A stretch of DNA of 13,902 bases, taken from NCBI GenBank assembly GCA_023397905.1, contig JAEWSZ010000178.1:1-13902 (forward strand). Direction: 5' to 3'. This DNA is from Bacillota bacterium (GTDB taxonomy: Bacteria > Bacillota > Clostridia > Acetivibrionales > DSM-1351). Positions 1 to 6,515 of this stretch are shown here, piece after piece. The notes beneath the pieces were generated by a model. That model was given only the letters and a program-made list of their open reading frames with translations. It ran no database searches and was not told where the DNA came from. A program made the translations under genes and the position numbers. Numbering within the stretch: the stretch's first letter is position 1; each line of letters opens with the position of its first letter.

Positions 1-921
1 GTTTAACTCAAGAGCTAAATGATCCTGAGTAAATTGCAGCGCATCCAGAACCGCCCCTGCAACGGCAACCTGATTCCGGAAGCTCAGGGGATCCTGCAAG
101 GCCCGTGATTTATCCGGCTGGCACAGATAACTGCCTTCAAGAAAGCCGCGGCATTGCTCCGCACATTTTATCTGACTGGGGCTGCCCTTTAAAAGATTTA
201 CTTCCCGGTTTAAAGGTTCCAGGACTCCGTTTATACCCTCCAGGTCAAGGCAATATACCAGTTGGTTTAAATCCACATAGCTAAAAACCTTTTCTAAGAA
301 AAGCGCTGTGAAAGCTTGAGATTGGGCATTGGAGGAGATCAGTCCCAGGCCTTCCTTAGGGCCTAATTCCAGCGGCGGAAGCCCCAGGGCCGACAAAACT
401 TCGCCGCCTGTCATTTTCCGCCCTCTGTATTCGGCTTCCCCTTCTCCAATGAGAACCAGGCCTACTGAGGAAAGCGGGCCGATATCGGCTTCTCCCACAG
501 AGCCGAACCATTTCATTGAGGGACGGACATCCTGTTCCAGAAAAGTTATGAGATATCTGACAAGTCCGGGAGATACGCCTGTATTCCCACGGAGGAATCC
601 GTTTATCATAACTAAAAGCGTAGCGCGTATCTCTTCAGCCGTACAATCCGAACGTATGGCCACATTGTGGCTGCGAAGAAGCGAACGGTTGAATTGCATG
701 GCCTCCGAAGGGTCCACGGAACGATCCTTGTTCAGGCCTACGCTTGTGTTCATACCATAGACCTTGTTGTTGTTTGAAGAGCTGATCTCAAGAAGAAGCC
801 GGTATGTTTCGTCAACCTTGCGCATGGCTTCTTCCGGAATTACCGGAAGGGCTTTTTGGTGCGCCGTTTCATAAATTTGTTTTGCCGTCAGCCGGCTGCC
901 GTCCAAAATAAAATGTTCCAA
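1..921 (-). CDS. HAL/PAL-fold lyase lacking the MIO triad, probable ergothionase (partial, C-terminus outside window)
   Basis: Translation of the minus strand gives 307 residues of the aromatic amino acid lyase (HutH/PAL) fold, running off base 1; family members are about 500 residues. Visible family landmarks are LDGSRLT near residue 6, the Tyr loop YGMNTSVG at 55-62, the SHN histidine at 85, GSVG at 140-143, LIGEGEA at 157-163 and QDPLSFR at 276-282. Where HutH has GSVG-ASG-DLAPL this protein has GSVG-EA-DIGPL: the Ala-Ser-Gly that cyclises to MIO is replaced and one residue shorter, so MIO cannot form. The HutH active-site Tyr of QDxYSxR is Leu279. Among known members, ergothionase eliminates trimethylamine from ergothioneine without MIO. 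The neighbouring quaternary-amine type importer fits this. I chose the TTG start at 921 because it follows AGGAG by 8 bases and no in-frame ATG precedes the conserved N-terminus. Fold certain; substrate inferred. A hercynine or other betaine lyase is the main alternative. Confidence 0.8.
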   Translation of the reverse strand, partial: MEHFILDGSRLTAKQIYETAHQKALPVIPEEAMRKVDETYRLLLEISSSNNNKVYGMNTSVGLNKDRSVDPSEAMQFNRSLLRSHNVAIRSDCTAEEIRATLLVMINGFLRGNTGVSPGLVRYLITFLEQDVRPSMKWFGSVGEADIGPLSSVGLVLIGEGEAEYRGRKMTGGEVLSALGLPPLELGPKEGLGLISSNAQSQAFTALFLEKVFSYVDLNQLVYCLDLEGINGVLEPLNREVNLLKGSPSQIKCAEQCRGFLEGSYLCQPDKSRALQDPLSFRNQVAVAGAVLDALQFTQDHLALELN

Positions 922-935
922 TTCCTTTTCTCCTG

Positions 936-1937
936 TTACCGGTATACGATTTCTGTTCCGATTTTGGCCTGTATGGCTTTTTGCCATATCAGGTGGCCCA
1001 AAGAAATATCATTGAGAGACAGGCCCCGATGCCAGAACAGAATACGTTCGTCCTCCGATTCGCGCCCCTTCTTTTGGCCTGTTGCTATTTCGCATAATTC
1101 CCCGTAAAGAGTTTCCTGGGACAGTTTTCCGGAGTCCACATGATAACGGAGGCTGCCGAATTTTCCGCCCTTGCACTGGCCCCAATCGTCAACTACCATT
1201 TTATCCATAACATCGGTTAAATCATTTTCAACGGCGCTTATTGTGCCATATGGGACGACAAATGTTCCGGGAGTCACCCATTTGGTTAAAAGCAAAGGCT
1301 GCGGGTCTATAAGCCTTGTGGCCTCTACCATGATATCCGCCCCTTTCAGGCAGTCCTCGCTGTTGTCAACTGCAATGACGGGCTTGCCCAATTTCTCCGA
1401 AAGATCTCTGGCAAAGGCTTCTCTGGATTCAAGTCTTCTGCTGTTGACCCGGATTTCATCGAAATGAAAAATGCTGTCCAGCAATACCACATTCCAGTAG
1501 GAGGTTCCCCGTGATCCCAGATGTCCCAGGATTTTGCTGTCCTTCCGGGCCAGATATTTTGCGCCGATTGCGGTGAGGGCGCCGGTCCTCATATCGGTGA
1601 TGGCTGTGGCGTCCAGTATGGCCAAAGGCATGCCGGTCCTGGGATCATACAGATTTAATAATGCCAGTTCGGAAGGCAGATTTTTCTTGTAATTGTCCAC
1701 ATAGTCGCCTACAATTTTAACGCCTGCCACATTAATGGGCTCTATGTAACCTCTTAAGATATTAAAGTGTCCGTTGAAGGACGGGTCCGGAATAAGGTGG
1801 ACGCGAGGTTCAATTACGGTTTTATTACTTCCCTGTGCAATAAGACTTTGTTCGACGGAATTTAATATTTCTTCATTTGTCAGCTTCAAGGATTCAACGT
1901 CCTTTCCGCTGATAAATAGTATCTTATTGTCCTCCAT
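936..1937 (-). CDS. Ornithine cyclodeaminase/mu-crystallin family protein
   Basis: A 333-residue NAD(P)-dependent enzyme of the OCD/mu-crystallin superfamily, whose members include ornithine cyclodeaminase, ketimine reductases, alanine dehydrogenase and the ectoine-degradation enzyme EutC. The typical core is present: a GVKIVG segment with the conserved Lys (residue 74), LYDPRTGMPLAILDA (96-110), and TDMRTGALTAIGAKYLA (114-130) with the conserved Arg117. The nucleotide-binding turn is unusual, reading GHLGSRG at 138-144 where most relatives have GxxGxGxQA. The ATG at 1937 is preceded by AGGAG. The gene is the first of a leftward operon; its TAA is 14 bases before the start of the MIO-free lyase, so the two products very likely act in one pathway, perhaps on the same substrate or its product. 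The exact reaction cannot be read from sequence, and ornithine is not a likely substrate in this context. Confidence 0.85.
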   Translation of the reverse strand: MEDNKILFISGKDVESLKLTNEEILNSVEQSLIAQGSNKTVIEPRVHLIPDPSFNGHFNILRGYIEPINVAGVKIVGDYVDNYKKNLPSELALLNLYDPRTGMPLAILDATAITDMRTGALTAIGAKYLARKDSKILGHLGSRGTSYWNVVLLDSIFHFDEIRVNSRRLESREAFARDLSEKLGKPVIAVDNSEDCLKGADIMVEATRLIDPQPLLLTKWVTPGTFVVPYGTISAVENDLTDVMDKMVVDDWGQCKGGKFGSLRYHVDSGKLSQETLYGELCEIATGQKKGRESEDERILFWHRGLSLNDISLGHLIWQKAIQAKIGTEIVYR

Positions 1938-1985
1938 AATATTCTCCTAATCATTTCATTATTAATTTTCAGTGTCGGTTCTTAT

Positions 1986-2014
1986 ATAATATCGTTGAAT
2001 TTTTAACATGTCAA
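1986..2014 (-). promoter_or_regulatory. Sigma-A promoter for the leftward OCD-lyase operon
   Basis: On the minus strand TTGACA (2014-2009), a 17-base spacer and TATTAT (1991-1986) lie about 50 bases before the ATG of the cyclodeaminase-family gene. It has the same -35, spacer length and -10 as the rightward promoter, and the two -35 boxes are only 21 bases apart, suggesting shared control. Confidence 0.75.
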
Positions 2015-2029
2015 TAAAAAAACATACTA

Positions 2030-2096
2030 AACCTATTGACATAATATGAAAAATTAAATATTATAGGTTGTAACAATTACATAGGTGACCTATAGG
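2030..2096. promoter_or_regulatory. Putative operator: repeated ACCTAT/ATAGGT half-sites
   Basis: The half-site ATAGGT or its complement occurs four times around the rightward promoter: AACCTAT at 2030-2036 touching the -35, ATAGGTT at 2063-2069 touching the -10 and start point, and ATAGGT-G-ACCTAT at 2081-2093, a 13-base palindrome. The first two also form an inverted pair (AACCTAT...ATAGGTT) enclosing the promoter core, and the promoter itself is partly palindromic (ATAATAT...ATATTAT). This arrangement suggests binding by a dimeric regulator, not encoded within the window. The identity of the regulator is unknown. Confidence 0.5.
2036..2064 (+). promoter_or_regulatory. Sigma-A promoter for the importer operon
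   Basis: TTGACA (2036-2041), a 17-base spacer and TATTAT (2059-2064). Transcription would begin near 2071, leaving a leader of roughly 125 bases before the TTG start of the binding-protein gene. I recognised no riboswitch in that leader. Confidence 0.75.
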
Positions 2097-2196
2097 AATT
2101 ATATACTTTGGGTTGGCCGGAAACCGGAGTTTTTCAGAAGACAGACGCGCATATGGAAGCTTATGTATTTTATACAGTATTTAAGGGGGTATTATT

Positions 2197-3147
2197 TTGA
2201 AAAAGAAATTATTAGCTTTAACACTTTGCATAGGATTTATATTTTCACTGGTTGGCTGCGGAAACAGTTCCGATTCATCTTCCGGCAGCACGTCATCTTC
2301 GGGTTCTGCATCGGCTTCATCGCCTGTCAGCACAAGTCCTATTATTGTAGGCTCAAAGGATTTTACAGAATCAAAAGTAATTGCGGAAGTTTATGCATTG
2401 GCACTGGAAAATGCCGGATACAAGGTTGAGCGTGCCGACTCGCTGGCAAGTGCGGTAATCAGAGAGTCCATAAAGACCGGCGATATCGATTTGTACCCGG
2501 AATATACCGGTACGGCTTTGGTTTCGGTGCTGGGACTTGATCCTGTATATGATAAGGATAAGGTATATGAGACCGTGAAAGAACAATATGAGAAACAGTA
2601 TGGTATATCCGTTCTGGATCCTGCGGATGTAAATGACGCGGAAGGCATTGCCATGCTGTCATCCCGCGCAAAGGAGCTGGGAATAACCACTATCTCCGAG
2701 GCATGGGCGGCGGCTAAAAATCAAAAGCTGGTATTCTCCTGCAAAGCGGAATTTACGGAAGCACAATTTCCAAGACTTGAAGCAGTTTATGGAAAGTTGC
2801 CCTTCAAATTATCAGTAATGGAGCATACGCTCTCATTCTCAGCCGCAAAATCGGGGGATGTTGATTTATTCAGCGTATATACAACAGAAGGCAATCTTGT
2901 GGGAACTGAATACACGGTTTTAAAGGATGATCTGGGTGCGTGGGTACCGTATTACATCATTCCTGTAATCCGCGACGACACATTAAAGGCAAATCCCGAA
3001 GCTGAAAAGGTTATAAATAAGGTTACCGCCACATTTACCACTGATAACGTCATTGCCATGAATGCTGCGGTTGATGTAGATGGCAAGGAATATGAGGATG
3101 TTGCGAAAGAATACTTTGAGAGCATAAAAGCTTCCGTAGCGCCTTAA
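2197..3147 (+). CDS. OpuC/EgtU-type substrate-binding lipoprotein of a betaine or ergothioneine ABC importer
   Basis: A 316-residue binding protein of the OpuAC/OsmF superfamily (glycine betaine, choline, carnitine and ergothioneine receptors). The signal peptide MKKKLLALTLCIGFIFSLVG is followed by the lipidated Cys21 (lipobox LVGC), then a Ser/Gly-rich linker to about residue 48. The mature domain opens with IVGSKDFTESKVIAEVYA, and carries DIDLYPEYTGTAL, both hallmarks of this family. The start is the TTG at 2197, 6-7 bases after AAGGGGG; it gives a proper MKKK signal peptide. The gene heads the rightward operon. Family members bind quaternary ammonium ligands through aromatic residues. EgtU is the ergothioneine-specific branch, and the divergent MIO-free lyase makes that ligand plausible. 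Glycine betaine, choline or carnitine cannot be excluded. Confidence 0.9.
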   Translation: MKKKLLALTLCIGFIFSLVGCGNSSDSSSGSTSSSGSASASSPVSTSPIIVGSKDFTESKVIAEVYALALENAGYKVERADSLASAVIRESIKTGDIDLYPEYTGTALVSVLGLDPVYDKDKVYETVKEQYEKQYGISVLDPADVNDAEGIAMLSSRAKELGITTISEAWAAAKNQKLVFSCKAEFTEAQFPRLEAVYGKLPFKLSVMEHTLSFSAAKSGDVDLFSVYTTEGNLVGTEYTVLKDDLGAWVPYYIIPVIRDDTLKANPEAEKVINKVTATFTTDNVIAMNAAVDVDGKEYEDVAKEYFESIKASVAP

Positions 3148-3176
3148 GCCTTGAATGAAAACAATCTGTATAACTT

Positions 3177-3202
3177 CCGGCGGTGTCTGCGGATACTGCC
3201 GG
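3177..3202 (+). repeat. Intercistronic RNA hairpin after the binding-protein gene
   Basis: CCGGCGGTGT (3177-3186) pairs with ATACTGCCGG (3193-3202) across a 6-base loop; all ten pairs form in RNA, two of them as G-U. It sits between the binding-protein stop and the permease ribosome site (GGGGGA near 3210) and has no following T-run, so mRNA 3'-end protection or partial attenuation is more likely than full termination. Confidence 0.55.
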
Positions 3203-3221
3203 ATTAACCGGGGGAAGAAAA

Positions 3222-3866
3222 ATGTTTTCTGATCTTGTTCAATATTATCTGGAAAATATGTCGAACTATTGGTCTTATGTGGCCACGCATATTACCATCA
3301 GCCTGGAAGTGGCGGTATTTGCAATTCTCATTGGAATTCCGCTGGGCATTGTATGTGCGAAACTGCCGAAATTATCGGGGGTCATAACAGGGCTGGTAAA
3401 TGCTTTGAGAATCATTCCAAGCCTGGCATTGATGGTATTTATGGTACCTTTGATCGGAATAGGACGCTTTCCGGCCACCATTGTACTGGTAATTATTACA
3501 TTGCCTCCGATACTTATCAATACCACCACGGGATTTTTGTCAATCAGCGAATCCATTCTGGAAACTGCCCGGGGAATGGGGATGTCTCCGAAACAGGTTT
3601 TTATGGAGATTGAGTTTCCGCTGGCGCTTCCGCTGATAGCTGCGGGCATAAGAACCGCCGTGGTAGAGGTGGTGGCGACAACGGCAATTGCCTCCTATAT
3701 AGGCGCAGGCGGTCTTGGGGTTCTGGTGTCAACCGGGATGGGCTACGGCAGAGCCTTTATAACTCTTTTAGGCGGCGGTTCCATCGCTGTTATATCCATT
3801 GCTGCCGACCTGATATTGGAAGGTATTCAGAAAATACTGACCAAACGGATGGGGCTCGCGGAATAA
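3222..3866 (+). CDS. OpuCB-like ABC permease
   Basis: A 214-residue membrane permease of the OpuC/ProW group with about five or six hydrophobic segments. The cytoplasmic coupling (EAA) loop is evident as ETARGMGMSPKQVFMEIEFP, which docks onto the ATPase. I chose the ATG at 3222 because GGGGGAAG lies 7 bases upstream and the product begins with the usual short amphipathic N-terminus of OpuC permeases; a GTG start at 3183 would fall within the intercistronic hairpin. It should pair with the second permease encoded downstream, giving a heterodimeric channel, as in OpuCB/OpuCD. It is separated by 22 bases from the ATPase gene. EgtU of pneumococcus fuses permease and receptor in one chain; here they are separate. 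Confidence 0.9.
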   Translation: MFSDLVQYYLENMSNYWSYVATHITISLEVAVFAILIGIPLGIVCAKLPKLSGVITGLVNALRIIPSLALMVFMVPLIGIGRFPATIVLVIITLPPILINTTTGFLSISESILETARGMGMSPKQVFMEIEFPLALPLIAAGIRTAVVEVVATTAIASYIGAGGLGVLVSTGMGYGRAFITLLGGGSIAVISIAADLILEGIQKILTKRMGLAE

Positions 3867-3888
3867 AGTCATTGAAAGGTAAAGATTT

Positions 3889-4851
3889 ATGAATGATAAA
3901 AAGGTAGCGGCAATAGAATTTGATCATGTATATAAACGTTTCCACGGTATGAAGATCGATGCTGTTGATGATATTACTCTGAATATCTATGACGGAGAAT
4001 TTATTACTATTTTAGGTTCCTCCGGCTGCGGAAAAACGACCCTGCTGAAAATGGTAAACCGGCTGTATGACCATACAAGCGGTGATATCCGGTTTTACGG
4101 AAAAAGCATTAAAGAGATCAACGAAGCGGACCACCGCAGGAAGATCGGGTATGTGGTACAGGCCGGAGGCCTGTTTCCCCATAAAACGGTAAGAGACAAT
4201 ATAGCCACGGTCCCAAAGCTTCTGAAATGGGATAAGAACAGGATCGAGCAGCGCGTGGATGAACTTCTTGACATGATAGGTCTGGAGGCCAAAGAGTACA
4301 GAAACCGCTATCCCAGGTCCTTATCGGGAGGGCAGCAGCAGCGTGTGGGTATTGCCAGAGCTTTGGCGGCGGATCCGAATGTCCTTCTGATGGATGAACC
4401 CTTCGGGGCTATAGATGCCATTACCAGGACGGCTCTTCAGGCGGAAGTACAGCGTCTGCAGGTTAAGACAAGGAAAACAGTCCTTTTTGTGACTCATGAC
4501 ATACAGGAAGCATTTAAGCTGGGGACGAGAGTTATTATCATGCACCAGGGAAAACTACAGCAGTATGACACGCCGGATAACATTATGCTCCATCCTGCAA
4601 ATGAGTTTGTAGCAAAGCTGGTATCCGCAGATGATCCAATAGTCCGCATGAAAGTAATCACTTTAGCTGCGGTAATGGAAAAAGTTCACGGAGATATAGA
4701 CAATCAAGGTGTGTTTAAACCTGAGACCAGTTCCATAGAAGAGGTGCTGCCAATTTTTCTGAAAGACAGGAGCAAGGCGGTTTATGTGGAAAACGAGGAG
4801 CATGAGGTTGTGGGTATGGTCTCGTGGGAGCAGGTCGCAAATATTGTCTAG
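3889..4851 (+). CDS. OpuCA/EgtV-like ABC transporter ATPase
   Basis: A 320-residue ATPase energising the importer. Walker A GSSGCGKTT is at 43-51, the signature LSGGQ at 145-149, Walker B VLLMDEP at 165-171 with catalytic Glu170, and the switch His203 in VTHD. The order and spacing are those of the osmoprotectant (OpuCA/ProV) family. The C-terminal part (about 250-318) resembles a CBS domain only once, ending in VVGMVSWEQV; OpuCA proteins are usually longer, near 380 residues, with a tandem CBS pair that senses ionic strength. The shortened regulatory tail suggests nutrient uptake rather than osmotic stress control, though this is inference. The ATG at 3889 has an AAAGG ribosome site. It lies between the two permease genes. 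Confidence 0.93.
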   Translation: MNDKKVAAIEFDHVYKRFHGMKIDAVDDITLNIYDGEFITILGSSGCGKTTLLKMVNRLYDHTSGDIRFYGKSIKEINEADHRRKIGYVVQAGGLFPHKTVRDNIATVPKLLKWDKNRIEQRVDELLDMIGLEAKEYRNRYPRSLSGGQQQRVGIARALAADPNVLLMDEPFGAIDAITRTALQAEVQRLQVKTRKTVLFVTHDIQEAFKLGTRVIIMHQGKLQQYDTPDNIMLHPANEFVAKLVSADDPIVRMKVITLAAVMEKVHGDIDNQGVFKPETSSIEEVLPIFLKDRSKAVYVENEEHEVVGMVSWEQVANIV

Positions 4852-4866
4852 GAGGGAGGAACGGAT

Positions 4867-5520
4867 TTGAGCTGGGAAAAATTTATTGAATATGCTCAAA
4901 AACATACCGACCTGTTGGTGAAATGTCTGGTAGAGCATATCCAGCTTGTGGGGACGGCACTGTTGATATCACTGTTGATAGCGGTCCCGGTAAGCTTGAT
5001 TTTATTAAAACTGAAAAAAATATCACATGTAATTATGGCATTTCTAGGCGCATTATACTCCATACCAAGTCTTGCTTTTTTTTCGTTATTATTGCCTTTT
5101 CTGGGACTGGGAAAGAAAAACGCCATCTTCGTATTGGTCGTTTACAGCCAGTTTATCCTTGTGCGCAATATTCTGACGGGTTTCTCGCAGCTGGACAAAA
5201 ATATAATTGAAGCGGGAAAAGGGATGGGGATGACAAAGCTGTCCATATTCACAAGCATACAGCTTCCTCTGGTCCTGCCTGTTTTGATCGGGGGCATCCG
5301 CATAGCGGCAATTGTGACCATCGGCAGTGCTACAATAGCGCAGACGGTCAATGCGGGAGGACTGGGCAAGATTTTGTTTGACGGCCTTTCATCCATGAAT
5401 TATATAAAAATGATCTGGGGAACTATCTATACAGCAGGACTTGCACTGATTGTCAACTGGGTCCTTTTCAAATTGGAAATATACAGTCTTAAAAGAGCCG
5501 AGGGGAGAGTGGGAGAATGA
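4867..5520 (+). CDS. OpuCD-like ABC permease
   Basis: A 217-residue permease, second partner of the importer channel. Its hydrophobic segments and EAA loop (EAGKGMGMTKLSIFTSIQLP) parallel those of the first permease, as expected for paired OpuC subunits. The start is the TTG at 4867, preceded at 7 bases by the very strong GGAGGGAGG, which lies just beyond the ATPase stop codon; no ATG fits the N-terminus. The final codons overlap the next gene as ATGA (5517-5520), so translation of the 4Fe-4S protein is probably coupled to that of the permease. This ties the iron-sulfur protein to the transported substrate. Confidence 0.9.
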   Translation: MSWEKFIEYAQKHTDLLVKCLVEHIQLVGTALLISLLIAVPVSLILLKLKKISHVIMAFLGALYSIPSLAFFSLLLPFLGLGKKNAIFVLVVYSQFILVRNILTGFSQLDKNIIEAGKGMGMTKLSIFTSIQLPLVLPVLIGGIRIAAIVTIGSATIAQTVNAGGLGKILFDGLSSMNYIKMIWGTIYTAGLALIVNWVLFKLEIYSLKRAEGRVGE

Positions 5521-6425
5521 TAAACAAGCAAAGTTTTTTTGACAATTATAAAATCCCTGAAGCCGCCCGGCCTTACGTTGAAATCTTTTTCACAGAAGAA
5601 GAGATGAATATTCTGGGGAAATACGGAAACCGCATCTTTAAAGCGGGGGATATGGTAGAATTTCATAAAGAAAAAGCCGAAGAGCTGCTGCGGGACTATT
5701 ATTCCAGAGGGCTGATCTCCTATGAAAATATTGAAAAATATGAGTACCGGTCTTCAGATTTCTACAGCTACCTGGATGTATTTGTGGTGACAAGATTGCA
5801 GGAGTACCGGAAGATACCGGCTGAAGGCAGAACTGCAATAGATAATTGGTATTTTGATATTTACTATAACAGGCTTGATAAAAATCCGGAAAAAGCGCCG
5901 ACCGACGACGTAATCCTGCCTTTGGATGAAGCGCTTCAATTTGTTGACGGGCATGAGGGGCAGGCTTACTTATCCCTTTGCGACTGCCGGGCCTTGAGCG
6001 GGGATTGCGGACTGCCCTTAAAAACCTGCATAAGCTGGAAAGAAGGAGTAAATTCCCGCGCACACAGGGGAGTATCCCCGGAAATTTCAAAAGAAGAAAT
6101 AAAACAGATTGTGCGTGAGGCGGATAAAAACGGATTAATGCATACCGTCAATAAAAACGGGTTATGCAATTGCTGCAGCGATTGCTGCTATTTGTTCAGG
6201 GGCCAGAAAAAAATGAAAAGTCTCCGGTTCTGGCCAAAATCCTATTACAAGGTGGAGCATGACAGGGACAAATGCATCAGCTGCGGAATCTGTGAAAGAA
6301 GATGTCATTTCGAAGTGTTTTCAAACAGCAGGCCGGTTCAGGCGGATGTGAGCAGCTGTATCGGCTGCGGGATTTGTGTCACGGCATGTCCTAAGGCTGC
6401 GCTGAAACTTGTAAAAATAGAGTAA
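5517..6425 (+). CDS. Cysteine-rich 4Fe-4S protein with C-terminal two-cluster ferredoxin domain
   Basis: A 302-residue soluble protein with three cysteine regions. Residues 1-150 carry no cysteine and look helical, possibly a winged-helix-like head. The middle has CDCR at 155-158, Cys164, Cys171 and then CNCCSDCC at 217-224, enough ligands for a further cluster or metal site. The C-terminus is a ferredoxin domain: CISCGICERRC (253-263) and CIGCGICVTACP (281-292), two classic 4Fe-4S motifs. Proteins with a CxCR...CxCC core plus ferredoxin tail are widespread in anaerobes but poorly characterised. Translation is coupled by ATGA to the importer permease. An electron-transfer or reductive role on the imported compound, for example reduction or desulfuration of thiourocanate, is a hypothesis; the sequence itself proves only iron-sulfur binding. 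Confidence 0.85.
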   Translation: MINKQSFFDNYKIPEAARPYVEIFFTEEEMNILGKYGNRIFKAGDMVEFHKEKAEELLRDYYSRGLISYENIEKYEYRSSDFYSYLDVFVVTRLQEYRKIPAEGRTAIDNWYFDIYYNRLDKNPEKAPTDDVILPLDEALQFVDGHEGQAYLSLCDCRALSGDCGLPLKTCISWKEGVNSRAHRGVSPEISKEEIKQIVREADKNGLMHTVNKNGLCNCCSDCCYLFRGQKKMKSLRFWPKSYYKVEHDRDKCISCGICERRCHFEVFSNSRPVQADVSSCIGCGICVTACPKAALKLVKIE

Positions 6426-6437
6426 ACAGAGCAATGG

Positions 6438-6515
6438 TATGAATTAGAAAGTATGAATTTAAAAGGGTATAAAGGGATATTTATGAATTATAAAGGAGAT
6501 ATTTATGAGCTATAA
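6438..6515 (+). repeat. Duplicated leader with a 10-codon mini-ORF before the sulfhydrylase gene
   Basis: TATGAATT occurs three times (6438-6445, 6452-6459, 6482-6489), and the GG-ATATTTATGA block holding ribosome site and start is present twice. The upstream copy opens ATG at 6483 and reads MNYKGDIYEL to a TAA at 6513-6515, overlapping the true start at 6505. It may be a slippage-type duplication; reinitiation or coupling is possible but unproven. Confidence 0.4.

Noticed and set aside
329..760. Open frame of 143 codons on the plus strand.
   Set aside because: It lies antisense inside the lyase gene, shows no family features and is explained by the codon pattern of the true gene.
1..921. 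Calling the partial lyase a normal histidine ammonia-lyase (hutH).
   Set aside because: The MIO-forming tripeptide is absent and no urocanase, imidazolonepropionase or glutamate formiminotransferase gene is nearby.
936..1937. SbnB-like diaminopropionate or siderophore biosynthesis gene.
   Set aside because: No SbnA-like cysteine synthase partner or NRPS/NIS gene is present; the only operon partner is the MIO-free lyase.
2065..2196. Riboswitch in the 125-base leader of the importer operon.
   Set aside because: I could not match it to a known riboswitch core; only short stems such as CCGG-AAA-CCGG and the ATAGGT palindrome are visible.
2085..2429. Open frame on the plus strand starting before the binding-protein gene.
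   Set aside because: It reads the leader and receptor gene in another frame; the receptor's signal peptide and conserved motifs are in the 2197 frame.
3183..3221. GTG start for the first betaine-type permease.
   Set aside because: It is within a hairpin arm with no ribosome site, while GGGGGA precedes the ATG at 3222.
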